A program made the translations under genes and the position numbers. A stretch of 64,000 nucleotides of DNA from the NCBI RefSeq assembly GCF_028683135.1, contig NZ_JAJUBB010000007.1:62001-126000 (forward strand), given 5' to 3'. Positions 8,455-18,696 of the stretch are shown here, piece after piece. How positions within the stretch are numbered: position 1 is the stretch's first letter; every line of letters starts with the position of its first letter. The notes below the pieces were generated by a model, which searched no databases, had not been told where the DNA came from, and was given only the letters and a program-made list of their open reading frames with translations. This DNA is from Enterovibrio qingdaonensis. GTDB lineage: Bacteria; Pseudomonadota; Gammaproteobacteria; Enterobacterales; Vibrionaceae.

Positions 8455-9657
8455 ATGATCATCAAACCGAAAATTCGCGGATTTATCTGTACGACGACAC
8501 ATCCAAAAGGATGCGAAGCTAACGTAAAAGAGCAAATCGAGTACACCAAAGCACAAGGTCCAATCGCAAATGCACCTAAGCGTGTACTGGTAGTTGGCTC
8601 GTCAAGTGGCTACGGTCTATCTTCGCGCATTGCAGCAGCGTTTGGCGGCGGTGCAGCGACCATCGGTGTGTTTTTCGAAAAACCTGGCACAGAGAAAAAG
8701 CCGGGTACAGCGGGTTGGTACAACTCAGCAGCATTCGACAAGTTTGCGAAAGAAGAAGGCCTGTATTCTAAAAGCCTAAACGGCGATGCCTTCTCTGATG
8801 AAGCAAAGAAAAAAGCGATTGAGCTGATCAAAGAAGATTTGGGTCAAATCGACATGGTTGTTTACTCACTGGCGTCGCCAGTACGTAAACTGCCAAAAAC
8901 AGGTGAAGTGGTTCGTTCATCATTGAAGCCAATCGGTGAGACTTACCGTTCAACGGCGGTTGATACCAACAAAGATGAAATCATCGAAACCAGCGTAGAG
9001 CCAGCAACAGCAGAAGAAATCAAAGACACCGTTACCGTTATGGGCGGCGAAGACTGGGAACTGTGGATTCAGGCTCTGTCTGACGCGGGTGTTCTGGCTG
9101 ACGGCTGTAAGACAGTGGCATACAGCTACATCGGTACTGAACTGACGTGGCCTATCTACTGGGACGGCGCGCTAGGCCGTGCGAAGATGGATTTGGATCG
9201 CGCAGCGTCAGAACTGAACGCGAAACTGTCTGCAACTGGCGGTAGTGCCAATGTGGCGGTACTGAAGAGTGTGGTAACACAAGCGTCATCTGCAATTCCT
9301 GTTATGCCTCTTTATATTGCAATGGTATTTAAGAAGATGCGCGAAGAAGGCCTGCACGAAGGCTGTATGGAACAAATCTTCCGTATGTTCAGCCAACGTC
9401 TCTATAAAGCGGACGGTTCAGCTGCAGAAGTTGACGATAAAAATCGCCTGCGCCTGGATGACTGGGAACTGCGTGAAGATATTCAACAGCATTGCCGTGA
9501 TCTATGGCCTCAAATCACGTCTGAGAACCTGAAAGAACTGACTGACTACGTAGAGTACAAAGAAGAGTTCTTGAAGCTATTTGGTTTCGGTATTGAAGGT
9601 GTGGATTACGATGCCGATGTGAACACAGAAGTAGACTTCGACGTTCAAGCTATCTAA
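8455..9657 (+). CDS. fabV: Enoyl-[acyl-carrier-protein] reductase FabV
   Basis: A 400-residue FabV, the single-chain SDR-like enoyl-ACP reductase that completes each elongation round of fatty-acid synthesis with NADH. The start [17 protein letters not shown], the [13 protein letters not shown] nucleotide-binding loop, and the Y-x8-K active site type ([23 protein letters not shown]) are those of Vibrio FabV. I chose ATG 8455, preceded by AAGGAAGG; the frame is also open from a TTG two codons upstream. FabV is known to be much less triclosan-sensitive than FabI. It sits next to the beta-oxidation block but is separated by a terminator. Confidence 0.97.
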   Translation: MIIKPKIRGFICTTTHPKGCEANVKEQIEYTKAQGPIANAPKRVLVVGSSSGYGLSSRIAAAFGGGAATIGVFFEKPGTEKKPGTAGWYNSAAFDKFAKEEGLYSKSLNGDAFSDEAKKKAIELIKEDLGQIDMVVYSLASPVRKLPKTGEVVRSSLKPIGETYRSTAVDTNKDEIIETSVEPATAEEIKDTVTVMGGEDWELWIQALSDAGVLADGCKTVAYSYIGTELTWPIYWDGALGRAKMDLDRAASELNAKLSATGGSANVAVLKSVVTQASSAIPVMPLYIAMVFKKMREEGLHEGCMEQIFRMFSQRLYKADGSAAEVDDKNRLRLDDWELREDIQQHCRDLWPQITSENLKELTDYVEYKEEFLKLFGFGIEGVDYDADVNTEVDFDVQAI

Positions 9658-9698
9658 GTCAGTGCTTAGCCTAAATGTAGGCTGACACGTTTTATCAA

Positions 9699-9727
9699 GC
9701 CAGCAGGTGCGCCCTGCTGGCTTTTTT
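9699..9727 (+). terminator. Rho-independent terminator of fabV
   Basis: GCCAGCAGG and CCTGCTGGC (9699-9722) with a small loop, then T6. Confidence 0.9.
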
Positions 9728-9921
9728 ATTTGGTGCAGAGCCAAATAAGGTGGGCGAGAGCAGATTTTTTCAGTGGAGTCTCAAATCTAATGTTCTCGCA
9801 AACTAAAGCGGGAAAATTGAAAAATTCCACACTTGGGTGCTAAAAATATGATCAATGTGGCTGATATTTATCATATTTGGTTGATAAAGAAGCAAACGAA
9901 CCGAAACCCTTAAATTTCTAC

Positions 9922-9949
9922 GTGACACCCCGAAAAAGTTATGTAGAAT
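9922..9949 (+). promoter_or_regulatory. Promoter of tRNA cluster 1
   Basis: GTGACA (9922-9927), 16 bp, TAGAAT (9944-9949), then a GC-rich discriminator GCAGCGC as in stringently controlled stable-RNA promoters. The leader contains GAGGAAGGCAACTT, which recurs in front of the second tRNA-Cys gene at 54385. Confidence 0.7.
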
Positions 9950-9997
9950 GCAGCGCATACCAACGAGGAAGGCAACTTCCAAAGGTGGTTGTGGAAA

Positions 9998-10071
9998 GGC
10001 GCGTTGGCAGAGTGGCTATGCAGCGGATTGCAAATCCGTGGACCTCGGTTCGACTCCGGGACGCGCCTCCA
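9998..10071 (+). tRNA. tRNA-Cys(GCA)
   Basis: 74 nt with encoded CCA. Anticodon loop TTGCAAA gives GCA. Acceptor GGCGCGT/ACGCGCC and T arm GGTTCGACTCC intact. First gene of cluster 1; identical to the copy at 54417. Confidence 0.96.
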
Positions 10072-10074
10072 TTT

Positions 10075-10150
10075 GCGACACTAGCTCAGCTGGTAGAGCG
10101 CAACCTTGCCAAGGTTGAGGTCACGAGTTCGAACCTCGTGTGTCGCTCCA
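10075..10150 (+). tRNA. tRNA-Gly(GCC)
   Basis: 76 nt with encoded CCA; anticodon GCC in CTTGCCAAG. Cloverleaf complete: acceptor GCGACAC/GTGTCGC, T loop GTTCGAA. Only 3 nt after tRNA-Cys. Same sequence as the five copies in the 54.5-55.5 kb array. Confidence 0.96.
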
Positions 10151-10217
10151 AATTTCTGTTCTTGTCTCTGGCAGGAACTAAGAAGCAGTCATCGTGCTTT
10201 GAACGATGAAATACGGA

Positions 10218-10294
<77 letters not shown>

Positions 10295-10326
10295 AATTTA
10301 ATTATTCGGAATATTCCGGGTAATAT

Positions 10327-10402
10327 GCGACACTAGCTCAGCTGGTAGAGCGCAACCTTGCCAAGGTTGAGGTCACGAGTTCGAACCTCGTGTGTCGCTC
10401 CA
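10327..10402 (+). tRNA. tRNA-Gly(GCC)
   Basis: 76 nt, second identical Gly(GCC) copy of cluster 1. Confidence 0.96.
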
Positions 10403-10446
10403 AACATAAAAACGATGGTGTCAATCATCGCAATACAGAATTGCGT

Positions 10447-10533
10447 GCCCTGGTGGTGAAATTGGTAGACACAAGGGATTTAAAATCCCTCGACGTTCGC
10501 GTTGTGCCGGTTCAAGTCCGGCCCGGGGCACCA
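10447..10533 (+). tRNA. tRNA-Leu(TAA)
   Basis: 87 nt class II tRNA with long variable arm and encoded CCA; anticodon TAA within GGGATTTAAAATCCC. Acceptor GCCCTGG pairs with CCGGGGC with one T-G wobble. Last gene of cluster 1. Confidence 0.96.
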
Positions 10534-10542
10534 TCTATTAAG

Positions 10543-10578
10543 AAGGCCTGAAAGCTTATGCTTTCAGGCCTTTTTTCT
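10543..10578 (+). terminator. Terminator of tRNA cluster 1
   Basis: AAGGCCTGAAAG and CTTTCAGGCCTT form a perfect 12-bp stem around CTTATG, followed by T6. Confidence 0.92.
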
Positions 10579-10775
10579 TTGCTTCCAATAAACCTACTCT
10601 CCAAATACCCAATGTCACAAAAGCCTCTGATCTATCAAACAAATGTTGCCCTGTTGTAGGAATAATGTTTATCTGATTGTCGAGGTTCAATAAAGACTAA
10701 ATGATGTACTTTGGGCATTTCTCATAAAAGCCCCTTCATTTCAATTCAAATGAGGGCGGCGTATAGGAGACGAGA

Positions 10776-11447
10776 ATGGATAACTTGTCTGAAAGGAAAA
10801 GCGCGGCAAGGATAGAGAGCTTTTACCTGAGAACAGCACCGGTGATATGGGAAGGCACTGATGATAGTGCGTCTGAATTTCATATTTTTAAAATCGATAT
10901 TTACGAGTTGGAAACGGAAGAAAGCTATTCGCTGTGGGTGTGTCCAAGCACTGTCTGTAAGGTGAGTGGTGAAAGAGAAGTATTCAGAGACTTCGAAAAC
11001 CTGACGCTCTCGGATGTGACGATCTCTAACCCTTATCCTGATCGAAACGGTGAAGAAGATATTGCCGGTTTCTGGCTAACCGAAAGATTCGCTACAGGGC
11101 GCTTGTCATTCGGTCCTGCTGATTGGTTTGGCAACCTGATGCCGCACGAGCGCGGAAAAGGTCTAGGGCGTTTCTGCACCAGCTATTTGGTTAATCACTT
11201 CCTTAAACGAGGCTGTGCAAACTATGCAGTCGAAACGCTGCAAGTGTATGACGACGAGAATTTCAGGCTGAGGTGCGGGTATTATCTGGCTTCTGGTTGG
11301 GAAATTGTGCCCAGTGAAGATGTTTACTATCGCGCGATGTGCAGCTCATTGTCCCAGCTTAAAACCTCTTACAACCGCCATAAGATAGATTACTTACAAG
11401 CTAGAGAATGGCAATCTGCCATTCATCAATTCGAAAAGCCGTGCTGA
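10776..11447 (+). CDS. Hypothetical protein with GNAT-like segment
   Basis: A 223-residue protein I do not recognise as a named family. Residues about 125-145 read MPHERGKGLGRFCTSYLVNH, which resembles the acetyl-CoA binding motif A of GNAT acetyltransferases (R/Q-x-x-G-x-G/A), and the following strand-helix pattern ending in RCGYYLASGWE fits a GNAT C-terminal half. No signal peptide or membrane helix is visible. AGGAGA precedes the ATG. It is a single-gene unit; its stop codon lies inside the terminator hairpin. An acetyltransferase is a reasonable but unproven reading. Confidence 0.65.
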   Translation: MDNLSERKSAARIESFYLRTAPVIWEGTDDSASEFHIFKIDIYELETEESYSLWVCPSTVCKVSGEREVFRDFENLTLSDVTISNPYPDRNGEEDIAGFWLTERFATGRLSFGPADWFGNLMPHERGKGLGRFCTSYLVNHFLKRGCANYAVETLQVYDDENFRLRCGYYLASGWEIVPSEDVYYRAMCSSLSQLKTSYNRHKIDYLQAREWQSAIHQFEKPC

Positions 11448-11466
11448 TTATCAGCACGGTTTTTTA
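11439..11466 (+). terminator. Terminator overlapping a stop codon
   Basis: CCGTGCTGA-TTA-TCAGCACGG (11439-11459) then T6. The TGA stop of the upstream gene (11445-11447) is part of the ascending stem, so a ribosome at the stop codon would cover the hairpin. Confidence 0.85.
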
Positions 11467-11477
11467 CCATCAAATCT

Positions 11478-12050
11478 CTATTCAGGCATCGACACAAAGT
11501 CTTCGGTAAAGTCGGTTTCCCAGAACTTGTACCCTTGAACGGTGGCTTGCGCTGCCGCCCCCCAAATTGCGGATTGGTAAATCTTCACGCCATCTACGTC
11601 AAATGACGCATTAGCTGCGGCTTGGTCGCCTTGATTATCTGCTCTTGCTGTAGCATCGGCTTTTGCGCCTGCATCCCAGCCTGATGTTTCAAATCGCTTC
11701 ATGGCTGCTTTATCGTGAAATGCGTAAAGGAAGGCCACTTTTTTAAACCCAATCCCCAATCCCGCGCCCAGTGATGCAAAGCGGTAATACTTTGTAGAGC
11801 CACCTTTGTGATACGTACAAATGCCACCGCCAGACGAGGCAGCAAAAATGTAACTGTCACTGCCTGTACAGACGAGATAGGAATACGCCTTGTTCACGGC
11901 TGACTTTGCACCTTTGTGATCGGTATAAATTGCTTGAAGTGCAGCCTGCGTGTCTTTTCTGGCGTTTGCTTTTTTAGCATCAGGTGTGTCACCGGTTGCA
12001 CATCCTGCCAACAGAGAAATTGCGAGTAGTGAAAGTACTGCTTTTTTCAT
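11478..12050 (-). CDS. Lipoprotein with SYLF/YSC84-like domain
   Basis: A 190-residue protein with a lipoprotein signal peptide: lysines, a hydrophobic stretch, then the lipobox LLAGC (Cys16). The mature part contains GGGICTYHKGG, then FASLGAGLGIGFKKVAFLYAFHDKAAM, which resembles the glycine-rich SYLF (YSC84/DUF500) domain of lipid-binding proteins. It is expected in the outer or inner membrane facing the periplasm; the +2 residue is Ala, which favours the outer membrane. AAGG lies ahead of the ATG. Single gene; the specific function is unknown. Confidence 0.75.
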   Translation of the reverse strand: MKKAVLSLLAISLLAGCATGDTPDAKKANARKDTQAALQAIYTDHKGAKSAVNKAYSYLVCTGSDSYIFAASSGGGICTYHKGGSTKYYRFASLGAGLGIGFKKVAFLYAFHDKAAMKRFETSGWDAGAKADATARADNQGDQAAANASFDVDGVKIYQSAIWGAAAQATVQGYKFWETDFTEDFVSMPE

Positions 12051-12884
12051 TATTTTTACAACCTTGTAAAATAACCAATTAATATCAAAGGGATAGAGAT
12101 TTGGCTTTCAGGCCGTTTTATATCCGAAGTCTTCAATGTTGAGTAGTGGGTACGGTGAGAATTGTGGATTCTGTAGAACTTATAGGTGTGTGAAATTTGT
12201 GCGACGGTATGAAGATCAATAAATGCAGACCATGCGGATTAGCAAACCGACTTTCCGCGCTGCGTGGTCTGTTCAGCAGCTATGCTTTTTAGAAAAGTAA
12301 CAAAGATTTAATCGAATTTTGTGATATTGATAAAATTCCACTTGTAACTAAAAAACAGCCTATGTTAGGGTTTGCAACAATCTCGGGCATCGCGCTTCCT
12401 GAGACACACGCGACACAATGTTGAAGAAGTTGTTGTCGCAGGTAGGTATTGGAGAATGGTTCTCCAATAGAAGGGCATTGATAGAGCTGTCTGACCCAAG
12501 GGGTCGGGGCATATTGAGGAACCCAACAGTGATCAAATCGAATACACACTTCAGCTTCGTCTTACCGAATTGCAGTATTATTACTGAGCCTTGATCTATC
12601 CGATTCTCGGAAACGCAATTACCTTATTATTAGGCTGTTCCCCCACGACCTGATCGTGATGTCTAGTTCTGTAGTATCTGCGTTTTAAAACACACTTTGG
12701 TTTCCGTTAAACAGCACAAGAGGTGTTGTTGCGGGTATTTCCCGATGTTATTCATTGGGGGTGTGCACCATCCGTTCTCGTTTCGCTTTTTCTTTGTGCG
12801 TCTGTGCTTAAGTGCATTCACGTATGGGGAGGTTGTGCTTTAACGGGCTATTGACGGTCGGTGGGACATGGAAGATCTAACAAA
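12051..12884. other. Long intergenic region upstream of the norspermidine operon
   Basis: 834 bp without a convincing gene. It contains an inverted repeat ATTGGAGAA-TGG-TTCTCCAAT (12448-12468), a wider one pairing CAGACCATGC (12226-12235) with GCGTGGTCTG (12262-12271) with one mismatch, and a small CACGA/TCGTG repeat near 12645. Codon periodicity is not evident. It could hold a long 5' leader, a small RNA or a remnant, but I cannot assign it. Confidence 0.4.
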
Positions 12885-15788
12885 ATGATAAGCTTTAACA
12901 CTGATTTTCAAGGAACAGTGGCACCTAGCCCTATTCCTGTTTTAGAAGGACTGCATGATTTAACGCCAGATGAGTTGCTGCTCAGCCAAGAGCACTATGA
13001 GTCTGAAGTTCGCTCGTATCCTCGTCGCTTACCGGTTGCCATTGCTAAAGCATATGGGGCGCTGGTAGAAGACAGTCGCGGCCAAGTTTATTTAGATTGT
13101 CTTGCTGGCGCAGGCACCTTAGTGCTGGGCTATAACCATCCTGAAATCAATCAAGCTCTGATTGAACAGCTTAATGCTGGCATTCCTTATCAAACGCTGG
13201 ATATTACCACGCCCGCGAAAGATCACTTTATTCGTGAGTTGATGGCGTTTCTTCCTCAAGACTTTGCCGAAAATGCCAAGGTGCAATTCTGTGGTCCTTC
13301 GGGCGCGGATGCGGTTGAAGCAGCAATCAAGCTGGCAAAGCAAACGACCGGGCGCAACACCATTGCCGCTTTCCACGGTGCCTACCATGGTATGACCAAT
13401 GGCACCATGGCAATGATGGGGAACCTCAATACCAAAGCCCGTCGACAAGGCTTGATGTCAGACGTGCACTTTTTGCCATTTCCTTATGATCTGCGTTGCC
13501 CCTTTGGTTTGCATGGCGAGCAAGGTGCGCGTCAGGGACTGCGTTATATAGAACGTATGCTGGCAGACGATGAAAGCGGCGTTCAAAAACCCGCAGCGAT
13601 CATTGTCGAGCCAGTCCAAGGTGAAGGCGGCGTGATTCCGGCACCGGCATTTTGGTTGCAGGAACTACGTCGGATCACTGAAGAACACGGCATTTTGCTG
13701 ATTTTTGACGAAATTCAGTGTGGTATTGGTAAAACAGGTTCCCATTTTGCCTTTGAAGAGGCGGGCATTCAGCCCGATATTCTTTGTCTGTCAAAAGCCG
13801 TAGGCGGCGGTTTACCCATGTCTGTCTTGGTATTCAATAAAGAGATTGATACTTGGCTGCCAGGGGAGCATACAGGCACATTCCGTGGAAATCAGTTAGC
13901 GATGGTCTCAGGGGCGAAGGCTCTGGAGATTATCCGTCGTGATAATTTGGCACAGCAGGCGCAAGTGACGGGTGATTACCTTCGCCGTGGGTTGGAAAAA
14001 ATTGCCGAGAAAACAAGCTGTATCGCGGATGTGCGCGGTAAAGGCTTAATGCTGGGTGTCGAGATCTGCGACCCTGAAGGCGCGAAAAATAAATTTGGTG
14101 AGCCGCTTTCTGCACCAGAACTCACGATTGCGATTCAGCGTGCTGCGCTGGAACGTGGCCTGATCATTGAAAAAGGGGGGCGTGAAGGGTCTGTTTTACG
14201 TTTCTTGCCACCAATTATCATCACCTTTGAACAAATTGATTTTGCCTTGAACGCGTTGCAAGGTGCGATTGATTCTTTGGTTGAACCAAAGCCAGTCATT
14301 CAGCCGATCAACACGATTCAAAATACATGGCGTGAGCACTTTATTCACGTTGGCTCACAAGGGGCGGATGGGTTTGAAGCAGCAATGAACCAGAGTACAC
14401 AAGCTCTGAAAAAATTGTTCGAAAACACTGACTCTCCCTACAGCGGTATTGACCCTATGGTGCTGCGATCGCAGATCCGCCGTGCGCAGCTCGGAGAAAA
14501 CCCGCAGTCTTTGTCTGATGTTATCGAAGAAACCAGCGAGCTGATTGGGAAGAACTCCATCATAGTTCAGCATCCGCATTGTATCGCGCATCTGCATACG
14601 CCGCCGATGCTTCCTGCTATTGCGGCAGAAGCGTTTATTACTGCGCTTAATCAGTCTATGGACTCGTGGGATCAAGCCAGCGCAGCAACCTTCGTTGAGC
14701 AGGAAGTGACAGACTGGCTGTGTCGACGCTTCGGTTTTGATGATAACGCAGACGGTGTATTCACCAGCGGCGGCACGCAAAGCAACTTAATGGGTTTGTT
14801 GATGGCGCGTGACCACATCATCAACACATTGAGTGGTGACAATGTGCAGAAGAACGGCTTACCCGATTATGCGGATAAGCTTCGTGTGATTTGTTCCAAA
14901 AACTCGCATTTCACCATGCAAAAATCAGCATCGTTACTGGGCTTGGGTGAGCACGCAGTGGTGTGTGTTGATACCTACAGCGATGGCACGATTAGTGTGG
15001 AAGCGGCGGAAGAGGCTATTTCTTCACTGAAAGCAGAAGGGCTGATTCCTTTTGTGATCACCGGGACGGCAGGAACCACTGACCATGGTGCGGTTGATGA
15101 TCTGGATGATGTTGCCGATCTGGCGAGCAAACACGGTATGTGGATGCACGTTGATGCGGCATATGGCGGTGCGTTGAAACTTAGCCGCCACCATGCCCGT
15201 TTGGAAGGGATTGAGCGCGCAGATTCAGTGACCATCGATTTCCATAAGATGTTCTTCCAGCCCATTAGTTGTGGCGCGGTTATCCTCAAAGACAAATCGC
15301 ACTTCCGTTATATCCGTCACCATGCGGACTACCTCAACCGTGAAGAGGATGTGCTTCCCAACCTTGTAGACAAATCCCTCGCCACGACGCGCCGATTCGA
15401 TGCGCTGAAAGTTTGGATGACGTTGCAAAACGTAGGGCCACAAGCCATTGGTTCTATGGTGGATCATCTCCTGAACCAAACCCAACTTGTCGCTGACATG
15501 GTCAATCATCGATCGAATTTCGAGCTGTTGGCCGCACCGTGTTTATCGACGGTATTGTTCCGCTTTAAAGGGAATGAAAAAGGGTCGGATTTGGATGCGC
15601 TCAACAAGCAGATCCGATTGGACGCGCTGGTACAAGGCCGCGCGGTTGTTGGCGAAACCGTCGTTGATGGCAAGGTGGCACTGAAGTTTACTCTGCTCAA
15701 TCCGTGTTTGTTACTGACGGACTTTGAGCAATTACTTAACGAACTCGATACGTTGGCGAATGAAATCGCCAAACAGACTTCACTCTAA
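12885..15788 (+). CDS. Fused diaminobutyrate aminotransferase / L-2,4-diaminobutyrate decarboxylase
   Basis: A 967-residue two-enzyme fusion. Residues about 40-460 are a class III aminotransferase: the PLP lysine is K304 in LSKAVGGG and the preceding LIFDEIQCG carries the cofactor-binding Asp. It makes L-2,4-diaminobutyrate from aspartate semialdehyde. Residues about 500-960 are a group II PLP decarboxylase: HVDAAYGGA and the PLP lysine K788 in DFHKMFF; it gives 1,3-diaminopropane. The following genes use that product to make norspermidine, an arrangement known from Vibrio. ATG 12885 is chosen because GGAAGA lies 10 bp upstream; a GTG at 12861 is in frame. The stop is 42 bp before the next start, so this is the first gene of an operon. 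Confidence 0.93.
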   Translation: MISFNTDFQGTVAPSPIPVLEGLHDLTPDELLLSQEHYESEVRSYPRRLPVAIAKAYGALVEDSRGQVYLDCLAGAGTLVLGYNHPEINQALIEQLNAGIPYQTLDITTPAKDHFIRELMAFLPQDFAENAKVQFCGPSGADAVEAAIKLAKQTTGRNTIAAFHGAYHGMTNGTMAMMGNLNTKARRQGLMSDVHFLPFPYDLRCPFGLHGEQGARQGLRYIERMLADDESGVQKPAAIIVEPVQGEGGVIPAPAFWLQELRRITEEHGILLIFDEIQCGIGKTGSHFAFEEAGIQPDILCLSKAVGGGLPMSVLVFNKEIDTWLPGEHTGTFRGNQLAMVSGAKALEIIRRDNLAQQAQVTGDYLRRGLEKIAEKTSCIADVRGKGLMLGVEICDPEGAKNKFGEPLSAPELTIAIQRAALERGLIIEKGGREGSVLRFLPPIIITFEQIDFALNALQGAIDSLVEPKPVIQPINTIQNTWREHFIHVGSQGADGFEAAMNQSTQALKKLFENTDSPYSGIDPMVLRSQIRRAQLGENPQSLSDVIEETSELIGKNSIIVQHPHCIAHLHTPPMLPAIAAEAFITALNQSMDSWDQASAATFVEQEVTDWLCRRFGFDDNADGVFTSGGTQSNLMGLLMARDHIINTLSGDNVQKNGLPDYADKLRVICSKNSHFTMQKSASLLGLGEHAVVCVDTYSDGTISVEAAEEAISSLKAEGLIPFVITGTAGTTDHGAVDDLDDVADLASKHGMWMHVDAAYGGALKLSRHHARLEGIERADSVTIDFHKMFFQPISCGAVILKDKSHFRYIRHHADYLNREEDVLPNLVDKSLATTRRFDALKVWMTLQNVGPQAIGSMVDHLLNQTQLVADMVNHRSNFELLAAPCLSTVLFRFKGNEKGSDLDALNKQIRLDALVQGRAVVGETVVDGKVALKFTLLNPCLLLTDFEQLLNELDTLANEIAKQTSL

Positions 15789-15830
15789 TTGTTGTCGGTA
15801 TGTCCGGCAGTTTTTGAAAGGAATTTGAAC

Positions 15831-17075
15831 ATGGCAGTATTACAAATTGGTGCAGGTGGTGTGGGTTGGGTAATTGCGCATAAAGCCGCACAAAACAATG
15901 ATGTGTTGGGTGACATCACATTGGCATCTCGCACTGTGAGCAAGTGTGAGGCTATCATCGCCTCGATTCACAAACGTGAAAACTTAAAAGATACGAGTAA
16001 AAAATTGGAATCGCGCGCCGTAGATGCGGATGACGTGGATGCACTGGTTGCATTGATCAATGAAGTGAAGCCTGACTTGGTGATCAACGCGGGTCCTCCG
16101 TGGGTGAACATGACCATCATGGAAGCGTGTTACCAAGCAAAAGTGTCATACCTTGATACGTCTGTAGCGGTGGATCTCTGCTCTGAAGGTCAACAAGTAC
16201 CACAAGCGTACGATTGGCAATGGGGCTACCGCGAGAAATTCGAACAAGCAGGTATCACCGGAATTCTGGGCGCAGGTTTCGACCCGGGTGTAGTGAGTGT
16301 TTTCGCTGCCTATGCCGTTAAACACCTCTTTGATGAAATCGACACTATCGATGTGATGGATGTGAACGCCGGCGATCACGGTAAGAAGTTTGCGACCAAC
16401 TTTGATCCAGAAACCAATATGCTGGAAATTCAGGGTGACTCATTTTACTGGGAAGACGGTGAATGGAAACAAGTCGGCTGTCATACCCGCATGATGGAGT
16501 TCGATTTCCCGCTGGTGGGTAAGCACAAAGTCTACTCAATGGCGCATGATGAAGTGCGCTCAATGCAAGAGTTCATTCCCGCAAAGCGCATCGAATTCTG
16601 GATGGGCTTTGGCGACAGCTACCTGAACTACTTTAACTGCATGCGAGACATTGGCTTGCTGAGCCCAGATCCTATCACGCTGCAAGACGGCACTGTCGTT
16701 GAACCCCTAAAAGTGCTTAAAGCCCTATTGCCTGATCCAACCTCGTTGGCTCCAGGCTATACCGGCAAAACCTGTATTGGTACCTGGGTGCAAGGGAATA
16801 AAGACGGCAAGCAGCGCAGTGTGTTTGTATACAACAATGCCGATCACGAAGTGGCTTATGACGACGTTGAGCATCAAGCGATTGCTTATACGACAGGTGT
16901 TCCCGCCATTACCGCCGCACTTCTCTATTTCAACGGTGATTGGAATGGCAAAGGGGTATTCAACATGGAACAACTTGATCCAGACCCATTCCTTGAGCTG
17001 ATTCCGTCAATAGGTCTGAGTTGGGGTGTTGAAGAGTTGGAACCAAGTGAACCTGTTATCAATATTCTGAAGTAA
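15831..17075 (+). CDS. Carboxynorspermidine dehydrogenase (saccharopine dehydrogenase family)
   Basis: A 414-residue NAD(P)H-dependent enzyme with the N-terminal Rossmann motif [15 protein letters not shown] and a saccharopine-dehydrogenase-like substrate domain ([23 protein letters not shown]). In the Vibrio pathway it condenses 1,3-diaminopropane with aspartate semialdehyde and reduces the Schiff base to carboxynorspermidine. Start ATG 15831 follows GAAAGGA; the frame extends to 15789 without a ribosome binding site. It lies between the fusion enzyme and nspC in the same direction with short gaps. Confidence 0.93.
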   Translation: MAVLQIGAGGVGWVIAHKAAQNNDVLGDITLASRTVSKCEAIIASIHKRENLKDTSKKLESRAVDADDVDALVALINEVKPDLVINAGPPWVNMTIMEACYQAKVSYLDTSVAVDLCSEGQQVPQAYDWQWGYREKFEQAGITGILGAGFDPGVVSVFAAYAVKHLFDEIDTIDVMDVNAGDHGKKFATNFDPETNMLEIQGDSFYWEDGEWKQVGCHTRMMEFDFPLVGKHKVYSMAHDEVRSMQEFIPAKRIEFWMGFGDSYLNYFNCMRDIGLLSPDPITLQDGTVVEPLKVLKALLPDPTSLAPGYTGKTCIGTWVQGNKDGKQRSVFVYNNADHEVAYDDVEHQAIAYTTGVPAITAALLYFNGDWNGKGVFNMEQLDPDPFLELIPSIGLSWGVEELEPSEPVINILK

Positions 17076-17139
17076 TTGTTCGACAACGCCTGCGCGGAGC
17101 TTAGCCTCTGCGCAGGCATGTATGTATTCGAGACCTGAA

Positions 17140-18273
17140 ATGAATTCAACTGATCTAAAAACCCCTTACTTTCTGATTGACGAAAACAAACTGATAGAGA
17201 ACCTTGAGAAAGCGAAGCGACTCAAAGATCTCTCTGGCGTGAAGCTGGTGCTGGCATTGAAATGTTTTTCGACGTGGGGCGTGTTTGACATCATCAAACC
17301 TTATTTGGACGGAACGACCAGTAGCGGCCCGTTTGAAGTAAAGCTGGGCCATGAAACCTTTGGCGGTGAAACGCATGCTTATAGTGTTGGGTACAGCGAA
17401 GATGACGTTCGTGAAGTGGCAGATATCTGTGACAAAATGATATTCAACAGCCAATCTCAACTGACGGCATATCGCCACTTGGTAGAAGGCAAAGCATCGC
17501 TGGGGTTAAGGCTCAATCCCGGCGTGAGCTACGCAGGCCAAGACTTGGCAAACCCCGCGCGCAAGTTTTCCCGCCTTGGTGTTCACGCTGACCAAATTGA
17601 CCCAGAGGTGTTTGTTTCTCTCAATGGCGTGATGTTTCACATGAATTGTGAGAACAAAGATGTTGATGCCTTTATCGGGTTGCTTGATGCGATCTCCGAC
17701 AAATTTGGCAGCTATCTGGATGCATTAGAATGGGTCAGCCTTGGCGGCGGCGTGTTCTTTACTTGGCCAGGCTACGACATTGAAAAACTGGCCTTAGCAC
17801 TGAAAAACTTCAGCGAAAAACATGGTGTTCAGCTCTATTTAGAACCCGGCGAGGCCATTATTACGCAAACGACCGATCTTGTGGTGACGGTGGTTGATGT
17901 TGTTGAGAATGAAATGAAAACGGCCATTGTGGACAGCGCGACTGAAGCGCACCGTCTAGATACGCTGGTTTACAATGAACCTGCCTCAATCGCTGAAGCG
18001 AATGACTCCGGTGAGCATACTTATGTGATAGGCAGTTGCTCTTGCTTGGCGGGTGACCAATTCTGTGTGGCGAACTTTGAGCAGCCTTTAGAAATAGGGC
18101 AGCGTCTCCACATCATGGACAGTGCGGGTTACACCATGGTGAAACTCAATTGGTTCAATGGATTGCGTATGCCTTCAGTGTATTGCAGACGCAGCAATGG
18201 TGATATTCAATGTCTCAATGAATTCGATTATCAGGATTTTAAACGTTCGCTGTCACAATGGTCTGTACAATAG
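17140..18273 (+). CDS. nspC: Carboxynorspermidine decarboxylase
   Basis: A 377-residue PLP decarboxylase of the alanine-racemase-fold type. It decarboxylates carboxynorspermidine to norspermidine, the last pathway step. PLP lysine K41 lies in [12 protein letters not shown]; other typical segments are [30 protein letters not shown] and [11 protein letters not shown]. The sequence follows V. cholerae NspC closely, including the start LKTPYF, which is why I take ATG 17140 and not 17122. Norspermidine is a biofilm-relevant polyamine in Vibrio. A PotD-like binding protein at 50.8 kb may relate to the same polyamine physiology. Confidence 0.95.
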   Translation: MNSTDLKTPYFLIDENKLIENLEKAKRLKDLSGVKLVLALKCFSTWGVFDIIKPYLDGTTSSGPFEVKLGHETFGGETHAYSVGYSEDDVREVADICDKMIFNSQSQLTAYRHLVEGKASLGLRLNPGVSYAGQDLANPARKFSRLGVHADQIDPEVFVSLNGVMFHMNCENKDVDAFIGLLDAISDKFGSYLDALEWVSLGGGVFFTWPGYDIEKLALALKNFSEKHGVQLYLEPGEAIITQTTDLVVTVVDVVENEMKTAIVDSATEAHRLDTLVYNEPASIAEANDSGEHTYVIGSCSCLAGDQFCVANFEQPLEIGQRLHIMDSAGYTMVKLNWFNGLRMPSVYCRRSNGDIQCLNEFDYQDFKRSLSQWSVQ

Positions 18274-18298
18274 CGTTGTAGTGATTGAAGCATTGAAC

Positions 18299-18329
18299 AA
18301 GGGGAGCATTACAGCTCTCCTTTTTTATT
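18299..18329 (+). terminator. Terminator of the norspermidine operon
   Basis: AAGGGGAGC and GCTCTCCTT pair (one G-T) around ATTACA, followed by T6. Confidence 0.75.
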
Positions 18330-18448
18330 CGGTAAAGACAATTATTTTGAAGCAACTCAGCGACTTGGTGCGTTTGTTTTGTTCCTTTGAACATTATCCT
18401 TTATAAAGATTAAGACTCAGTCGTTGAGATTACATGAGGTGAAAGTAC

Positions 18449-18682
18449 ATGGACGTATTTCTATTTATCATTGTTGTGATAGCTGTTGGTGCGGGAACGA
18501 AAACCATCAAAAGTTATTTAGACTATAGAACCGCTCTGAACGCGTTCGAAGTCAACCATAAGAAGCATGAACGTGAAAGTATGATGCAAGAAATCAGTGC
18601 GTTAAAAGCGCGTGTGGAAGTGCTGGAAAAACTTGTTACCGATGAAGGCTACGCGCTCGATAAGAAAATTAAAGCACTATGA
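18449..18682 (+). CDS. Small PspB-like membrane protein
   Basis: A 77-residue protein with one N-terminal transmembrane helix (VFLFIIVVIAVGAG) and a cytoplasmic coiled coil (ISALKARVEVLEKLVTDEGY). This layout and the ending LEKLVTDEG are those of phage-shock protein B, the inner-membrane partner of PspC in envelope stress, but no pspA or pspC is adjacent. AGGTGA precedes the ATG. It is a stand-alone gene, so the Psp link is by similarity only. Confidence 0.65.
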   Translation: MDVFLFIIVVIAVGAGTKTIKSYLDYRTALNAFEVNHKKHERESMMQEISALKARVEVLEKLVTDEGYALDKKIKAL

Positions 18683-18696
18683 TTTTCAGTGCTTTC

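Noticed and set aside
9877-10209. Plus-strand open frame across tRNA-Cys and tRNA-Gly
   Set aside because: It is the translation of tRNA genes; similar frames occur at 54338-55545 for the same reason.
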